From NCBI GenBank assembly GCA_034086705.1, contig JAXDZV010000039.1:1-55540 (forward strand): DNA of 55,540 nucleotides. Reading direction: 5' to 3'. Origin of the DNA: UMGS1225 sp034086705 (lineage in GTDB: Bacteria; Bacillota; Clostridia; Oscillospirales; CAG-272). The notes under the pieces are model-generated. The model was given only the letters and a program-made list of their open reading frames with translations, was not told the DNA's origin and did no database searches. Position numbers and translations under genes: made by a program. Shown here in pieces: positions 41,670-51,064 of this stretch. Numbering within the stretch: the stretch's first letter is position 1; the number at the start of each line of letters is the position of its first letter.

Positions 41670-42965
41670 ATGCAGAAAAATCATTTTTTCACTGCGATTC
41701 TGTTTGTGGCCGTTTGCACAGCCGTTTTGTTTTGCGGCTGTGTAAACGACCACACGGCAAAGCAGCCAACCTCAACCTCCCTACAACAAACAACAGCATC
41801 TGAACCTGCGCAATATGTACGCGGCAATTTCATTGAAAACGCCACCACATCTGCGTTCCGATATGCTCGATATGAGAACGGCATTGTTTTGACCCGCTAT
41901 ATTGGAGAAGAAGTGCAACTGGTCATTCCAAACGCAATACAGGGAGCACCTGTTTGTGAAATTGATGCAAACACATTTACAAAGCAAACCAGGCTCCAAT
42001 CAGTCGAAATTCCAGCCACCGTCTGTGTTGTAGCGGAAGGTGCATTTGCCTCCTGCACCAATCTACAAAGCATTACCGTTTCAGATGCGAATTTATATTT
42101 CTGCAGCGTAGACGGCGTGCTTTATGACCACAATATGCAAACACTGCTTGTCTATCCAGCCGGAAAAACAGACGCAGCTTTCTCCGTCCCTGAAACTGTA
42201 CAAGCCATCTCTGACAGCGCGTTCTATGGGGCTGCTTATTTGCAAAGCATTCTGTTGCCCGCCTCTGTGCAATCCTTCGGACGTGCGGCTTTCGCCTCCT
42301 GCCATCAATTGCAGTATGTAGAATGCAACGCCGAGATGACGCAAATTCCGGATGATTTCTTTAACGGCTGTACTGCGCTTTCTTCGTTTGATTTTCCGCC
42401 CGCCTTGGAAGAAATTGGTGCACGTGCATTTCAGCTCTGTGCCGCTCTGCAAACCGTATCGTTACCGGATACCCTTACAGCCATCGGAGACAGCGCATTC
42501 GGGAAATGCACAGAATTGCGCCAGGTATCTCTGCCTGAAACTCTTATCCAACTGGGCAGCAGCGTATTTTCCGGTTGCAGCCGCTTGCAAAATGTACAGC
42601 TGCCGCAAAACATGGCTGTACTGCCTGCAGATACTTTCAGCTTTTGTTATGCGCTGCGCTCTGTTGTGCTGCCGACCGGACTGAATGAAATCGGTTCCGG
42701 TGCATTTTACCAATGCATATCATTATGCAGCCTTTCCTTGCCCCAAAGTTTACACACGATCGGCACGGAAGCCTTTAAAGATTGTTCGTCTGTTTCTTAT
42801 ATTACCATTCCCACATCCGTGTCCTCCATCGGCAAGGATGCCTTTCTGCTTGGTGATCCGCTTGCCCCACATAGATCTTACATAACCGTTCGCTGTGCGG
42901 CAAACAGTGCAGCTGCGCAGTATTGTGCCGAAAACGGAATTCCGTGCAGCCTTACAGGAGACTGA
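41670..42965 (+). CDS. BspA-type leucine-rich-repeat surface lipoprotein
   Basis: This 431-residue protein begins with MQKNHFFTAILFVAVCTAVLFCGC, a lipoprotein-like signal with cysteine near residue 24 (the lipobox FCGC is not ideal). From about residue 95 it is built of LRR_5 repeats of about 23 residues, with the pattern L-x-x-I-x-x-x-A-F-x-x-C-x-x-L-x-x-V-x-L-P: AFASCTNLQSITV, AFQLCAALQTVSLP, AFGKCTELRQVSLP, AFYQCISLCSLSLP, AFKDCSSVSYITIP. BspA-like repeats mediate binding to host or microbial surfaces in oral and gut bacteria. The ATG at 41670 has AAAGGAG. Confidence 0.9.
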   Translation: MQKNHFFTAILFVAVCTAVLFCGCVNDHTAKQPTSTSLQQTTASEPAQYVRGNFIENATTSAFRYARYENGIVLTRYIGEEVQLVIPNAIQGAPVCEIDANTFTKQTRLQSVEIPATVCVVAEGAFASCTNLQSITVSDANLYFCSVDGVLYDHNMQTLLVYPAGKTDAAFSVPETVQAISDSAFYGAAYLQSILLPASVQSFGRAAFASCHQLQYVECNAEMTQIPDDFFNGCTALSSFDFPPALEEIGARAFQLCAALQTVSLPDTLTAIGDSAFGKCTELRQVSLPETLIQLGSSVFSGCSRLQNVQLPQNMAVLPADTFSFCYALRSVVLPTGLNEIGSGAFYQCISLCSLSLPQSLHTIGTEAFKDCSSVSYITIPTSVSSIGKDAFLLGDPLAPHRSYITVRCAANSAAAQYCAENGIPCSLTGD

Positions 42966-43468
42966 TTTTTGCACATGACTCCACATAAAATGTCCTACGA
43001 CAACAAATATTCAACACTTTTGTAGCAATCGGTTCTCTTTTATAAACCAAACCCCAAAAACTACCCATAAGTCAAGTCTCATAGTGCTCCGCAAAGCGCA
43101 AAACAGAATACCATTTCAGAACAACTCACAATCGAAGTATACTGTAAAAATGGCCGTGTTTTTTTAATGTCGCAGCTGCCACTTTGGCAGGTGATATTTC
43201 AAAAACTGTAAAATTGCGTGGACATTCGAAGTCTCTTTGCCCCCCCTGACTGGGGACAAAGGGACTCTTTTATTTTACAACAGCGTCCAAGATATGCCGG
43301 AAAACAAAATCCGACCTCGCTGCAAAAACAAGTCCGATATGCTGCTTAAAACACCCTTCTACCACCGTATGACTCACCATCCGTCGCCGGCGTGGGGTTT
43401 TGTGCGATTTTCTAAGTTGGGATAATTCTCGTCAACGGGCAACTTGGTGCTGTTCAAACAAGCCTGTA
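42966..43468. other. 503-base gap without a convincing gene
   Basis: The stretch separates the convergent LRR lipoprotein and nicotinate phosphoribosyltransferase genes. A 62-codon open frame at 43237-43425 has no ribosome binding site and starts inside a hairpin, so I do not call it. The gap holds the hairpin at 43231-43265, an AAGTTG/CAACTT inverted pair at about 43414-43445, and otherwise nothing I recognise. It may be the remains of a decayed gene or mobile element. Confidence 0.6.
43231..43270 (+). terminator. C/G-rich hairpin with T-rich tail in the gap after the LRR lipoprotein
   Basis: GTCTCTTTGCCCC (43231-43243) pairs with GGGGACAAAGGGAC (43252-43265) with one wobble and one bulge, and TCTTTTATTTT follows. 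It has intrinsic-terminator form but is 265 bases from the nearest stop on this strand. Confidence 0.5.
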
Positions 43469-44923
43469 TCAAAGACGTCCCTTTTTGGCAAGAAGTTCCT
43501 GCTTAATATTCCAAAGTTTTTCAGAAAGATCCACATAATAGGTATGCGGGTTTTCAAAACGCTTCACTTCCTCCCACAGAGTGTCCAACTGCGCTTGACA
43601 GTATGTGCGAATCTCCGGTGCAGACGGCGATTGATACACACATTGCCCATCTTTAAAAACTGGTACTTGCAATTCCCGCAGCGTATAGTTTTCAAAAATT
43701 TTCCGCTTCCACGTATCCACCGGGTCAAAAAGCTCCATAGGTTTTTCCGGGTCCAATACCTCATCGTGCACGCAAATCAAATCTGCCATGGCATGCCCAT
43801 CTTCGCGGTCATACAGGCGATAAACTTTTTTATAGTGCGGGTTGGTAATCTTATCAGGATTTGCGCTGATTTTGATTTTGGGGACAACGGTTCCGTCTGC
43901 TTTTTCTTTCGCACAGAGTTTATAAACCCCTCCAAACACCGGCTCGCTCTTCGCTGTAATCAAGCGTTCACCAACGCCAAAAGCGTCAATCTGTGCGCCC
44001 TGGTGCAGAATATCACGGATAATATACTCATCCAGAGAATTAGAAACAACAATCTTACACTGACCCATTCCCGCTTGTGTAAGCATTTTACGCGCTTTTT
44101 TGGTCAGATAGGAAATGTCCCCCGAATCCAGCCGAATGCCAAAAGAAGTTATCCCACGCGGAAGAAGCACCTCGGAAAATGCACGGATTGCGTTGGGAAT
44201 TCCGCTTTGCAAAACATCATATGTGTCAACCAAAAGAGTCGCATTTTCAGGATATATCTCGCAGTAGGTGCGGAAAGCTTCATATTCACTGTCAAACATT
44301 TGCACCCATGAATGCGCCATCGTCCCAGTAGCAGGAATCCCATAGTCCCTGTCACTCATAGCACATGCCGTACCAGAACAGCCCCCGATATACGCAGCTC
44401 TGGCGCCGAGAATTGCACCATCCGCCCCTTGCGCTCTGCGGGAGCCAAACTCTGCCACAGGCCGGCCTTCTGCAGCGCGGCATATCCGACTTGCCTTCGT
44501 TGCAATCAACGACTGATGATTGATAGCAAGCAAAAGATACGTCTCGATAAACTGTGCCTGTGCAGCAGGTGCTCGAACCGTCAAAAGAGGCTCTCCCGGG
44601 AAAACAGGCGTTCCTTCCGGAATCGCCCAGATGTCACCGGTAAAACGAAAGGTAAGCAAGCTTTGCAAAAATGCCTCATCGAATTGGCCCTTGGACCGTA
44701 AATACGCAATATCATCCGCTGTAAAACGCAAATTTTTGATATACTCAATAATTTGATCAAGCCCGGCTACAATCGCATAGCCTCCGCCATCTGGAATTTG
44801 ACGAAAGAAAACGTCAAAATATGCAATTTCATCTCCCTTTCCGGATACAAAGTATCCATTGGCCATAGTTAACTCATAGAAATCGCAAAGCATTGTATAA
44901 TTCTGTTGCTGCATGATTGGCAT
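43469..44923 (-). CDS. pncB: Nicotinate phosphoribosyltransferase
   Basis: The enzyme makes nicotinate mononucleotide from nicotinate and PRPP in the NAD salvage pathway. The 484-residue protein has the family start MLCDFYELTMANGYF, the FRQIPDGGGYAIVAGL block, AEFGSRRAQGADGA, GTMAHSWVQMF (catalytic histidine region), LLVDTYDVLQSG and FGIRLDSGDISYL. Starts at 44923 (GGGAG eight bases upstream) and 44914 (MQQQNYTM, GGAAGG nine bases upstream) are both possible; I give the longer. It is monocistronic and transcribed leftward. Confidence 0.94.
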   Translation of the reverse strand: MPIMQQQNYTMLCDFYELTMANGYFVSGKGDEIAYFDVFFRQIPDGGGYAIVAGLDQIIEYIKNLRFTADDIAYLRSKGQFDEAFLQSLLTFRFTGDIWAIPEGTPVFPGEPLLTVRAPAAQAQFIETYLLLAINHQSLIATKASRICRAAEGRPVAEFGSRRAQGADGAILGARAAYIGGCSGTACAMSDRDYGIPATGTMAHSWVQMFDSEYEAFRTYCEIYPENATLLVDTYDVLQSGIPNAIRAFSEVLLPRGITSFGIRLDSGDISYLTKKARKMLTQAGMGQCKIVVSNSLDEYIIRDILHQGAQIDAFGVGERLITAKSEPVFGGVYKLCAKEKADGTVVPKIKISANPDKITNPHYKKVYRLYDREDGHAMADLICVHDEVLDPEKPMELFDPVDTWKRKIFENYTLRELQVPVFKDGQCVYQSPSAPEIRTYCQAQLDTLWEEVKRFENPHTYYVDLSEKLWNIKQELLAKKGRL

Positions 44924-45023
44924 CCTTCCTTCTCCCGTTCGGTTCAATTGTTCGGTATTGTATCACATTTTGCAGTAAAAAGCAAGCCTACTACGCATAA
45001 CAACAAGAATAAGAAAGCGTTAC

Positions 45024-45060
45024 AAAAGCGGGACACCCCAAACGGTGTCCCGCTTTTGCT
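45024..45060 (-). terminator. Strong intrinsic terminator of the pyruvate:ferredoxin oxidoreductase gene
   Basis: A perfect 14-bp stem (45024-45037 with 45044-45057; AAAAGCGGGACACC and complement) with a six-base loop, ending in TTTT leftward. It begins 17 bases after the stop at 45075. Confidence 0.9.
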
Positions 45061-45074
45061 GCAGCTCTTGCAAA

Positions 45075-48000
45075 TTATTCGTATAGTTTGCCCATCTTCT
45101 GCAGTCTTTGATACCTTGCGCGTGCATTTTCTTCTGCTTTTTCAAACAGAACCGCTGCGCGATCCGGGAAGGACTGCTCCAACCGTGCATACCGAGACTC
45201 ATTCTCAATAAACTTCCGGTAATCTCCCGTGGGCTCCTTAGAGTCGATCGAAAGTTTATTATGCTCCAATGTAGGATTGTACCGGAACAAATTCCAATAA
45301 CCTGCCTCCACTGCTTTCTTCATTTCGATCTGGCAGTTTTGCATGCCGCCCTTCTTGATACCGTGCATCTCACAAGGTGCATAGCCGATAATCAATGATG
45401 GGCCATGATATGCTTCCGCCTCTGTCAACGCTTTGAGCAGCTGATTCTGATCGGCCCCCATAGCAACCTGCGCAACATATACATATCCATAAGACATAGC
45501 AATTTCTGCAAGATTCTTCTTACCAATCGCTTTGCCGGCTGCTGCAAACTGAGCGACCTGGCCAATGTTGGATGCTTTGGAAGCCTGTCCGCCTGTATTG
45601 GAATAGACCTCTGTGTCAAATACCATAACATTGACATCCTCTCCGGACGCAAGTACATGGTCAAGTCCACCAAACCCAATATCATAAGCCCAGCCGTCGC
45701 CACCGAAGATCCACATGGACTTCTTAGACAGATACTGCCGATCTGCAAGCACTTTCTTTGCGAGTTCACAGTCACACTGTTCCAAAGAGGCAACCAGCGC
45801 CTCTGTTGCAGCACCGTTAGCCTTGCCGTCCTCATAGGTTGCAAGCCACTGCTCGCAGGCAGCTTTGCGTGCGGCGTCATCTGTCTTTTCCGCGATCTCG
45901 GTAATATACCCCTTTAGACGCTCGCGCAGAGCCTTTTGCCCAAGGTACATTCCAAATCCGTGCTCGGCGTTGTCCTCAAACAAAGAGTTCGCCCATGCAG
46001 GACCGTGTCCGGTCTCCCGGTTCACCGTATACGGTGTAGAAGGTGCAGAACCACCCCAGATAGAAGAACAACCGGTCGCATTAGAAATATACATTCTCTC
46101 ACCGAACAGCTGTGTGATCAATCTTGCATACGACGTCTCCGCACAGCCTGCGCAGGAACCTGAGAACTCAAGAAGCGGCTGCTTAAACTGACTACCTTTG
46201 ACAGTTGTATTGACCAATTCCTTCTTTTCGCTTACATGCGCCACGGCATAATCGAATGTTGCCTGCTGCGGCATTGCCTTCTCCTGCGTTGTCATCTCCA
46301 GCGCTGCCTTTTCCGGTGTGCCGTCTTTCAAGGCCTTTGCAGTAACCGGGCAGGTCTTCACACAAAGGGTGCAACCCATACAATCCAGCGGGCTGATTGC
46401 CATGGTGAACTTGTAATCTGTTTTGATGACCGGTCTTGCGGTAAAGGTCGTTGTCTGCGGCGCAGCGGCAGCTTCCTCAGCTGTCATGGCAAACGGGCGA
46501 ATTGATGCATGCGGACAAACAAAAGAACACTGATTGCACTGTATGCAGTTTTCTGCGTGCCATACAGGTGCAAATACCGCAACACCACGCTTTTCATATG
46601 CCGCAGCTCCCTGCGGATAGGTACCGTCTGCCATATCCTTGAAGGCAGACACCGGCAGACTGTCACCGTCCATGCGGCCAACCGGGCGCACAATCCGGTT
46701 CACAAAATCTACCAGCTCTTGGCGCTCACCTGTTGCAGGTGCCTCCGGCACGGTCTGTCCGGCATTTTTCCAGGCAGCAGGAATGTCAACTTTTACAAAT
46801 GCGGATCCACCCAGTTCAATCGCCTTATGGTTCTGCGCTACAACATCTTCTCCAAATTTGGAATAAGACTTGGTCGCCATATATTTCATATAGTTGATTG
46901 CTTCATCCGTCGGCATAATATTCGCCAACGCAAAGAATGCCGCCTGCAGCACGGTGTTCTTAACTTTCATATTGCCAACATCATTTTTCGCAATAGAGGT
47001 TGCGTTAATAATGTAAAAATGCACATCGTTGTTGGCAATGTAGCTCTTCACAGAAGCAGGCAAATGCTCGTCAAGCTGTGCCGGCGTCCATTGGCAGTCC
47101 AACAAGAAGATACCGCCCGGCTTGACATCGTTAACAATTTTAAAACCTTTCAGCAAATATGCAACATTGTGACAGGCAACAAAGTTAGCCTTTGTGACAT
47201 AATAAGGAGCCTTGATCGGTCTGTCACCGAAACGCAAATGCGAGATGGTTACACCGCCGGTCTTTTTAGAGTCATACTGGAAATATGCTTGAATATATTT
47301 GTCAGTGTGGTCACCAATGATTTTGATAGAGTTCTTGTTTGCACCGACCGTTCCGTCGCCGCCCAAGCCCCAGAATTTGCAGGCAATCGTGCCCTTTGCA
47401 GCTGTGTCAGGTGCCGGTTTCTCCTCCAGCGAATGGCCTGTAACATCGTCCACGATTCCCACTGTAAACCCGTTTTTCGGATGATCACTTGCCAGGTTTT
47501 CATAAATTGCAAACACAGATGCAGGCGTCGTGTCCTTTGAGCCAAGACCGTATCTACCTCCGACAACAACCGCTGCTCTACCGGCCTGTGCCAGCGCAGT
47601 CACAACATCTAAATATAACGGCTCACCGAGTGCACCCGGTTCCTTGGTCCGGTCCATAACCGCAATTTTCTTTACACTTGCGGGAATTGCCTCCAGCAAG
47701 CGGTCTGCACGAAACGGACGGTACAACCGCACCTTTACAAGGCCAACTTTCTCTCCCTGCTCCATCATATAGTCGATGACTTCCTCTGCAACGTCGCACA
47801 AAGACCCCATTGCAATGATGACACGATCTGCATCCGGTGCACCATAATAATTGAAGAGCTTATAATCGGTACCGATTTTTTGGTTAACTTTGTCCATATA
47901 CTCTTCCACAATATCGGGCAATGCATCATAATAAGCGTTGCACGCCTCGCGGTGCTGGAAGAAAATATCTCCGTTTTCTGCAGAACCGTGCAAAACAGGG

Positions 48001-48635
48001 TGCTCAGGATTCAACGCTCTTTCACGGAACGCCTTGACAGCATCCATATCCACCATTTCTTTCAGATCATCATAGTCCCAAACCTCGATTTTCTGAATTT
48101 CATGCGATGTACGGAATCCGTCAAAAAAGTTTATAAACGGTACGCGCCCCTTGATCGTTGCCAAATGGGCAACCGCGCCCAAATCCATAATTTCCTGTTG
48201 GTTAGACTCCGCCAGCATTGCAAAACCTGTTTGTCTGCAAGCGTATACATCGGAGTGATCCCCGAAAATATTCAACGCATGCGATGCAACAGTACGGGCA
48301 GAAACATGGAACACGCACGGCAGCAGCTCACCGGCAATTTTGTACATATTCGGAATCATCAAAAGCAGGCCTTGAGAGGCTGTGTAGGTAGTTGTCAATG
48401 CACCGGCCCCCAACGAACCGTGCACGGTACCAGCCGCACCTGCCTCAGACTCCATTTCGGACACCTTAACGGTAGAGCCAAAAATATTTTTCAGTCCCTG
48501 TGCAGACCACTGATCAACGTAATCCGCCATCGGACTAGACGGCGTGATGGGATAAATACCCGCAACCTCCGTAAACGCATAGCTTACATGCGCGGCAGCC
48601 TGGTTCCCATCCATGGATAGCTTTTTTCTTGCCAT
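45075..48635 (-). CDS. nifJ: Pyruvate:ferredoxin (flavodoxin) oxidoreductase
   Basis: This enzyme oxidises pyruvate to acetyl-CoA and CO2 and reduces ferredoxin, the main pyruvate exit in anaerobic Clostridia. The single-chain form is complete at 1186 residues. Domain I starts MSKK-like with YPITPSSPMADYVD; the domain with the second pyruvate-site motif has FWGLGGDGTVGANKNSIKII; two 4Fe-4S clusters are bound by CIQCNQCSFVCP (about 690) and CMGCTLCVKTCP (about 750); the proximal cluster starts at CAGCAETSYARL; the TPP/Mg motif is GGDGWAYDIGFGGLDH, and YSNTGGQASKASN follows. It has its own promoter and terminator. Confidence 0.97.
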   Translation of the reverse strand: MARKKLSMDGNQAAAHVSYAFTEVAGIYPITPSSPMADYVDQWSAQGLKNIFGSTVKVSEMESEAGAAGTVHGSLGAGALTTTYTASQGLLLMIPNMYKIAGELLPCVFHVSARTVASHALNIFGDHSDVYACRQTGFAMLAESNQQEIMDLGAVAHLATIKGRVPFINFFDGFRTSHEIQKIEVWDYDDLKEMVDMDAVKAFRERALNPEHPVLHGSAENGDIFFQHREACNAYYDALPDIVEEYMDKVNQKIGTDYKLFNYYGAPDADRVIIAMGSLCDVAEEVIDYMMEQGEKVGLVKVRLYRPFRADRLLEAIPASVKKIAVMDRTKEPGALGEPLYLDVVTALAQAGRAAVVVGGRYGLGSKDTTPASVFAIYENLASDHPKNGFTVGIVDDVTGHSLEEKPAPDTAAKGTIACKFWGLGGDGTVGANKNSIKIIGDHTDKYIQAYFQYDSKKTGGVTISHLRFGDRPIKAPYYVTKANFVACHNVAYLLKGFKIVNDVKPGGIFLLDCQWTPAQLDEHLPASVKSYIANNDVHFYIINATSIAKNDVGNMKVKNTVLQAAFFALANIMPTDEAINYMKYMATKSYSKFGEDVVAQNHKAIELGGSAFVKVDIPAAWKNAGQTVPEAPATGERQELVDFVNRIVRPVGRMDGDSLPVSAFKDMADGTYPQGAAAYEKRGVAVFAPVWHAENCIQCNQCSFVCPHASIRPFAMTAEEAAAAPQTTTFTARPVIKTDYKFTMAISPLDCMGCTLCVKTCPVTAKALKDGTPEKAALEMTTQEKAMPQQATFDYAVAHVSEKKELVNTTVKGSQFKQPLLEFSGSCAGCAETSYARLITQLFGERMYISNATGCSSIWGGSAPSTPYTVNRETGHGPAWANSLFEDNAEHGFGMYLGQKALRERLKGYITEIAEKTDDAARKAACEQWLATYEDGKANGAATEALVASLEQCDCELAKKVLADRQYLSKKSMWIFGGDGWAYDIGFGGLDHVLASGEDVNVMVFDTEVYSNTGGQASKASNIGQVAQFAAAGKAIGKKNLAEIAMSYGYVYVAQVAMGADQNQLLKALTEAEAYHGPSLIIGYAPCEMHGIKKGGMQNCQIEMKKAVEAGYWNLFRYNPTLEHNKLSIDSKEPTGDYRKFIENESRYARLEQSFPDRAAVLFEKAEENARARYQRLQKMGKLYE

Positions 48636-48692
48636 GGTGATAACATCCTCCTGTGATAAATTGGGTATGATACTTTCTTCACATACGGTTGT

Positions 48693-48721
48693 ATTTTAGC
48701 ACTTTTCACATCGCTTGTAAA
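48693..48721 (-). promoter_or_regulatory. Promoter of the pyruvate:ferredoxin oxidoreductase gene
   Basis: Reading leftward: TTTACA (48716-48721), 17-base spacer, TAAAAT (48693-48698) with TGC before it. AGGAGG lies 11 bases before the ATG at 48635. Confidence 0.78.
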
Positions 48722-48811
48722 GCGTGTTTTCTAAATTTTATTGCGTTTTTCAGTAAAAACGACTAAATTTTTCCCACATTCTTGTTTTTCGCGACAGCAT
48801 CCGTATTTCTC

Positions 48812-48840
48812 TTGCAAATTTTACCAATGCGCGCTATAAT
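48812..48840 (+). promoter_or_regulatory. Promoter of the YifB/ComM-like gene
   Basis: TTGCAA (48812-48817), 17-base spacer, TATAAT (48835-48840). GAGAGG lies eight bases before the ATG at 48903. Confidence 0.8.
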
Positions 48841-48902
48841 CGTTCATAGCAATATTACTATGGAAAGGAAAACAAACATAAGACATAAGAGAGGTACTGC
48901 AG

Positions 48903-50444
48903 ATGCTTTCCACTGTATTCAGCGCCGGTCTTTCGGGGTTGGACGGTTTTGCGGTGACTGTGGAGGTCAGCGCAATCCGTTCCATTCCGCAGTTTGAAAT
49001 TGTCGGCCTGCCCGACACAGCTGTTAAGGAATCCAAAGAGCGCATTCGTGCCGCGCTTGCAAATAGCGCCATCCCGTTTCCGTCTCTTGCATTTACGGTG
49101 AATCTCGCCCCGGCGGACCGAAAAAAAACAGGGTCCTCCTATGATATTGCCATCTTGCTTGGTATTTTACAATGCGGCGGCTATATTGATCAAGCATGCA
49201 ATCTTTCAGAATATGCGTTTGTCGGCGAGCTTTCTCTTTCAGGCACAGTACGACGCGTCAGTGGCGTGCTGTGTATGGCACTTGCCGCCCGGCAAGCCGG
49301 AAAGCGCGCTATTTTTGTGCCTCGGGAAAACGCACGCGAAGCATCAGTTGCCGACGGCATTGACGTGTATGCGGCAGATTCTGTACGCAGTATCCTTGCA
49401 CACCTCAGCGGCCAACATCCGCTACAACCAGTTCGTTACGATCCGCGTACATTTACAGAGGCACAGCGAATACACTCCGTTGATTTTTCTGAAATTCGCG
49501 GGCAAAAACGTGCCAAACGCGCTCTTGAAATCGCGGCAGCCGGACAACATAATGTTCTTTTGATCGGCCCCCCCGGAGCCGGTAAAAGCATGCTTGCCAA
49601 ACGCCTGCCAACCATTTTGCCGCAACTTAGCTTTCAAGAGGCGCTTGAAATCACGAAAATACATTCCATTGCTTCTTTGCTACCCCCGGATGTTCCTATT
49701 GTTACAGAACGGCCTTTCCGGGCACCGCATCACACCATGAGCGCAGTCGGTTTGGCCGGCGGTGGGGCAATTCCCTGTCCGGGAGAGATATCACTTGCAA
49801 ACCATGGGGTTCTCTTTTTAGACGAACTGCCTGAATTTCATAAAGACGCCATGGAGGTTCTTCGGCAGCCGCTGGAAGATGGAAAAGTCACCATTACACG
49901 CGCTGCGGCAAAAACAACTTTTCCTAGCGCATTTATGCTTGTTTGTGCTATGAATCCGTGCCGCTGCGGATATTACGGGCATCCAACCCATCCCTGCAGC
50001 TGCACAGCGCAAAGTATTCGCCAATATCTCAGTCGTGTGTCCGGCCCCCTGCTGGACCGCATCGATATCCAAATTGAGATACCACCGGTATCCTTTGCGG
50101 AAATGACAGACGAAACGGAAGAAGAATGTTCCGCAGCCATTCGCACGCGAGTAGAGCATGCCCGTGCATTCGCAGCACAGCGCGCAGCAAAATTCGGAGA
50201 AAACTATCTTCCAAACGCTAAACTTACTGCTGCGCAGACCCGTAAATATTGTAACACCAGTGCCAACGCCAAATCTTTGCTGGAAAGCGCATTCGATCGA
50301 CTTGGCCTTTCCGCCCGCGGATACGATAAAATACTGCACCTGGCGCGAACCATCGCCGATCTTTCGGGGAATGAAACCATTGAGCAAACTCACATTGCAG
50401 AAGCAATCCAACTTCGCTGTCTGGACCGAAAATATTTTCGATAA
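48903..50444 (+). CDS. comM: YifB/ComM-family magnesium-chelatase-like AAA+ ATPase
   Basis: This 513-residue protein has a Lon-like N-terminal domain (LSGLDGFAVTVEVSAIRSIPQFEIVGLPDTAVKES) and an AAA+ core with Walker A GPPGAGKSM, FRAPHHTMSAVGLAGGG, Walker B GVLFLDELPEF and NPCRCGYYGHP, then a C-terminal helical domain. In Gram-negative competent bacteria ComM is a hexameric helicase promoting branch migration in natural transformation; clostridial homologues are of unproven role. The neighbouring gap has DnaA-box-like sequences. Confidence 0.93.
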   Translation: MLSTVFSAGLSGLDGFAVTVEVSAIRSIPQFEIVGLPDTAVKESKERIRAALANSAIPFPSLAFTVNLAPADRKKTGSSYDIAILLGILQCGGYIDQACNLSEYAFVGELSLSGTVRRVSGVLCMALAARQAGKRAIFVPRENAREASVADGIDVYAADSVRSILAHLSGQHPLQPVRYDPRTFTEAQRIHSVDFSEIRGQKRAKRALEIAAAGQHNVLLIGPPGAGKSMLAKRLPTILPQLSFQEALEITKIHSIASLLPPDVPIVTERPFRAPHHTMSAVGLAGGGAIPCPGEISLANHGVLFLDELPEFHKDAMEVLRQPLEDGKVTITRAAAKTTFPSAFMLVCAMNPCRCGYYGHPTHPCSCTAQSIRQYLSRVSGPLLDRIDIQIEIPPVSFAEMTDETEEECSAAIRTRVEHARAFAAQRAAKFGENYLPNAKLTAAQTRKYCNTSANAKSLLESAFDRLGLSARGYDKILHLARTIADLSGNETIEQTHIAEAIQLRCLDRKYFR

Positions 50445-50943
50445 AGGAATCACGCTCCCCACACTGTACTATCCTGCATACAAAGCAGTGCCTGTAAGCG
50501 GATACATCCTTATTTCCACAGCTTTTCATTCGGTTTTGCACAAAGTTTTCAATATCATAAAAAATTTGCATTTTTTTTAGAAACGAAAAAATCCATGGCC
50601 TGCCTGCCAAGCAGCTAATACATGTGCGAAGGCATCCAAAACTGTGGAAAACCCTGTTGATTGTGTTGATAACTCCTTGTTTTCGCGCCATTTGCAAGGA
50701 TTTTCCGCAATTTTAGCTTGTGGAAATGTTATTTTTCTCTGTCGATAACTTATGCAAAAAAGTTTTTAATCTGCCGGAAATTCATTTTACAATTTCATTT
50801 TTCGGGGTTGTAAAAAAGTTTTCCACAAAAGAACGCTCTTTCTTTTTCCACAAGAAAAGTACAGCGTAAAAATGTTTCTGCAAGTTTGCCTCTCGTATCT
50901 TTCATTTCTCTTTCTGTATTCTGTTATTTTTTTGTCATTTCTA
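50445..50943. other. AT-rich gap with a cluster of DnaA-box-like sequences
   Basis: No gene is visible. Three 9-mers match the TTWTNCACA DnaA-box consensus exactly: TTTTCCACA at 50819-50827 and 50844-50852 (+) and its complement at 50643-50651. Two more differ by one base from TGTGGATAA: TGTTGATAA (50664-50672) and TGTCGATAA (50740-50748). TGTGGAAAT (50719-50727) and ATTTCCACA (50512-50520) are weaker. Tracts of A and T fill the rest. The composition recalls Firmicute replication origins, but no dnaA or dnaN gene is near, so this may be an origin part, a DnaA-titrating site, or chance in AT-rich DNA. Confidence 0.5.
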
Positions 50944-50972
50944 TTGACAATTTCAGCCGCCTCCCGTATAAT
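50944..50972 (+). promoter_or_regulatory. Consensus sigma-A promoter of serC-serA
   Basis: TTGACA (50944-50949), exactly 17 bases, TATAAT (50967-50972): both hexamers are perfect. The transcript should start near 50979, leaving a leader of about 130 bases. Confidence 0.9.
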
Positions 50973-50976
50973 ATTG

Positions 50977-51064
50977 CACAGTGCTTTATTTAGATAAAGT
51001 GCGTGTGAGCAGAAGAACGTCTCCTGCTACACAGACGGCTGCGCCCAGTTCGCCGGATGCAGTC
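50977..51064 (+). ncRNA. Structured 5' leader of serC (possible cis-regulatory RNA)
   Basis: Hairpin 1: GTGCTTTAT (50981-50989) with ATAAAGTGC (50994-51002), two G-U pairs, loop TTAG, extendable by CACA/TGTG. Hairpin 2: GTGAGCAG (51005-51012) with CTGCT and CAC (51024-51032), one bulge. A third pairing uses CTGC (51039-51042) and GCAG (51059-51062). I recognise no T-box or other known riboswitch motif. No terminator precedes serC, so control, if any, would act on translation or stability. Confidence 0.45.

Noticed and set aside
43237..43425. 62-codon open frame in the gap between the LRR lipoprotein and pncB
   Set aside because: It starts inside a hairpin, has no ribosome binding site, and its composition does not look like a conserved protein.
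50445..50943. Confident call of the chromosomal origin
   Set aside because: DnaA-box-like 9-mers cluster here, but dnaA/dnaN are absent and gene orientation shows no switch, so only a candidate is reported.
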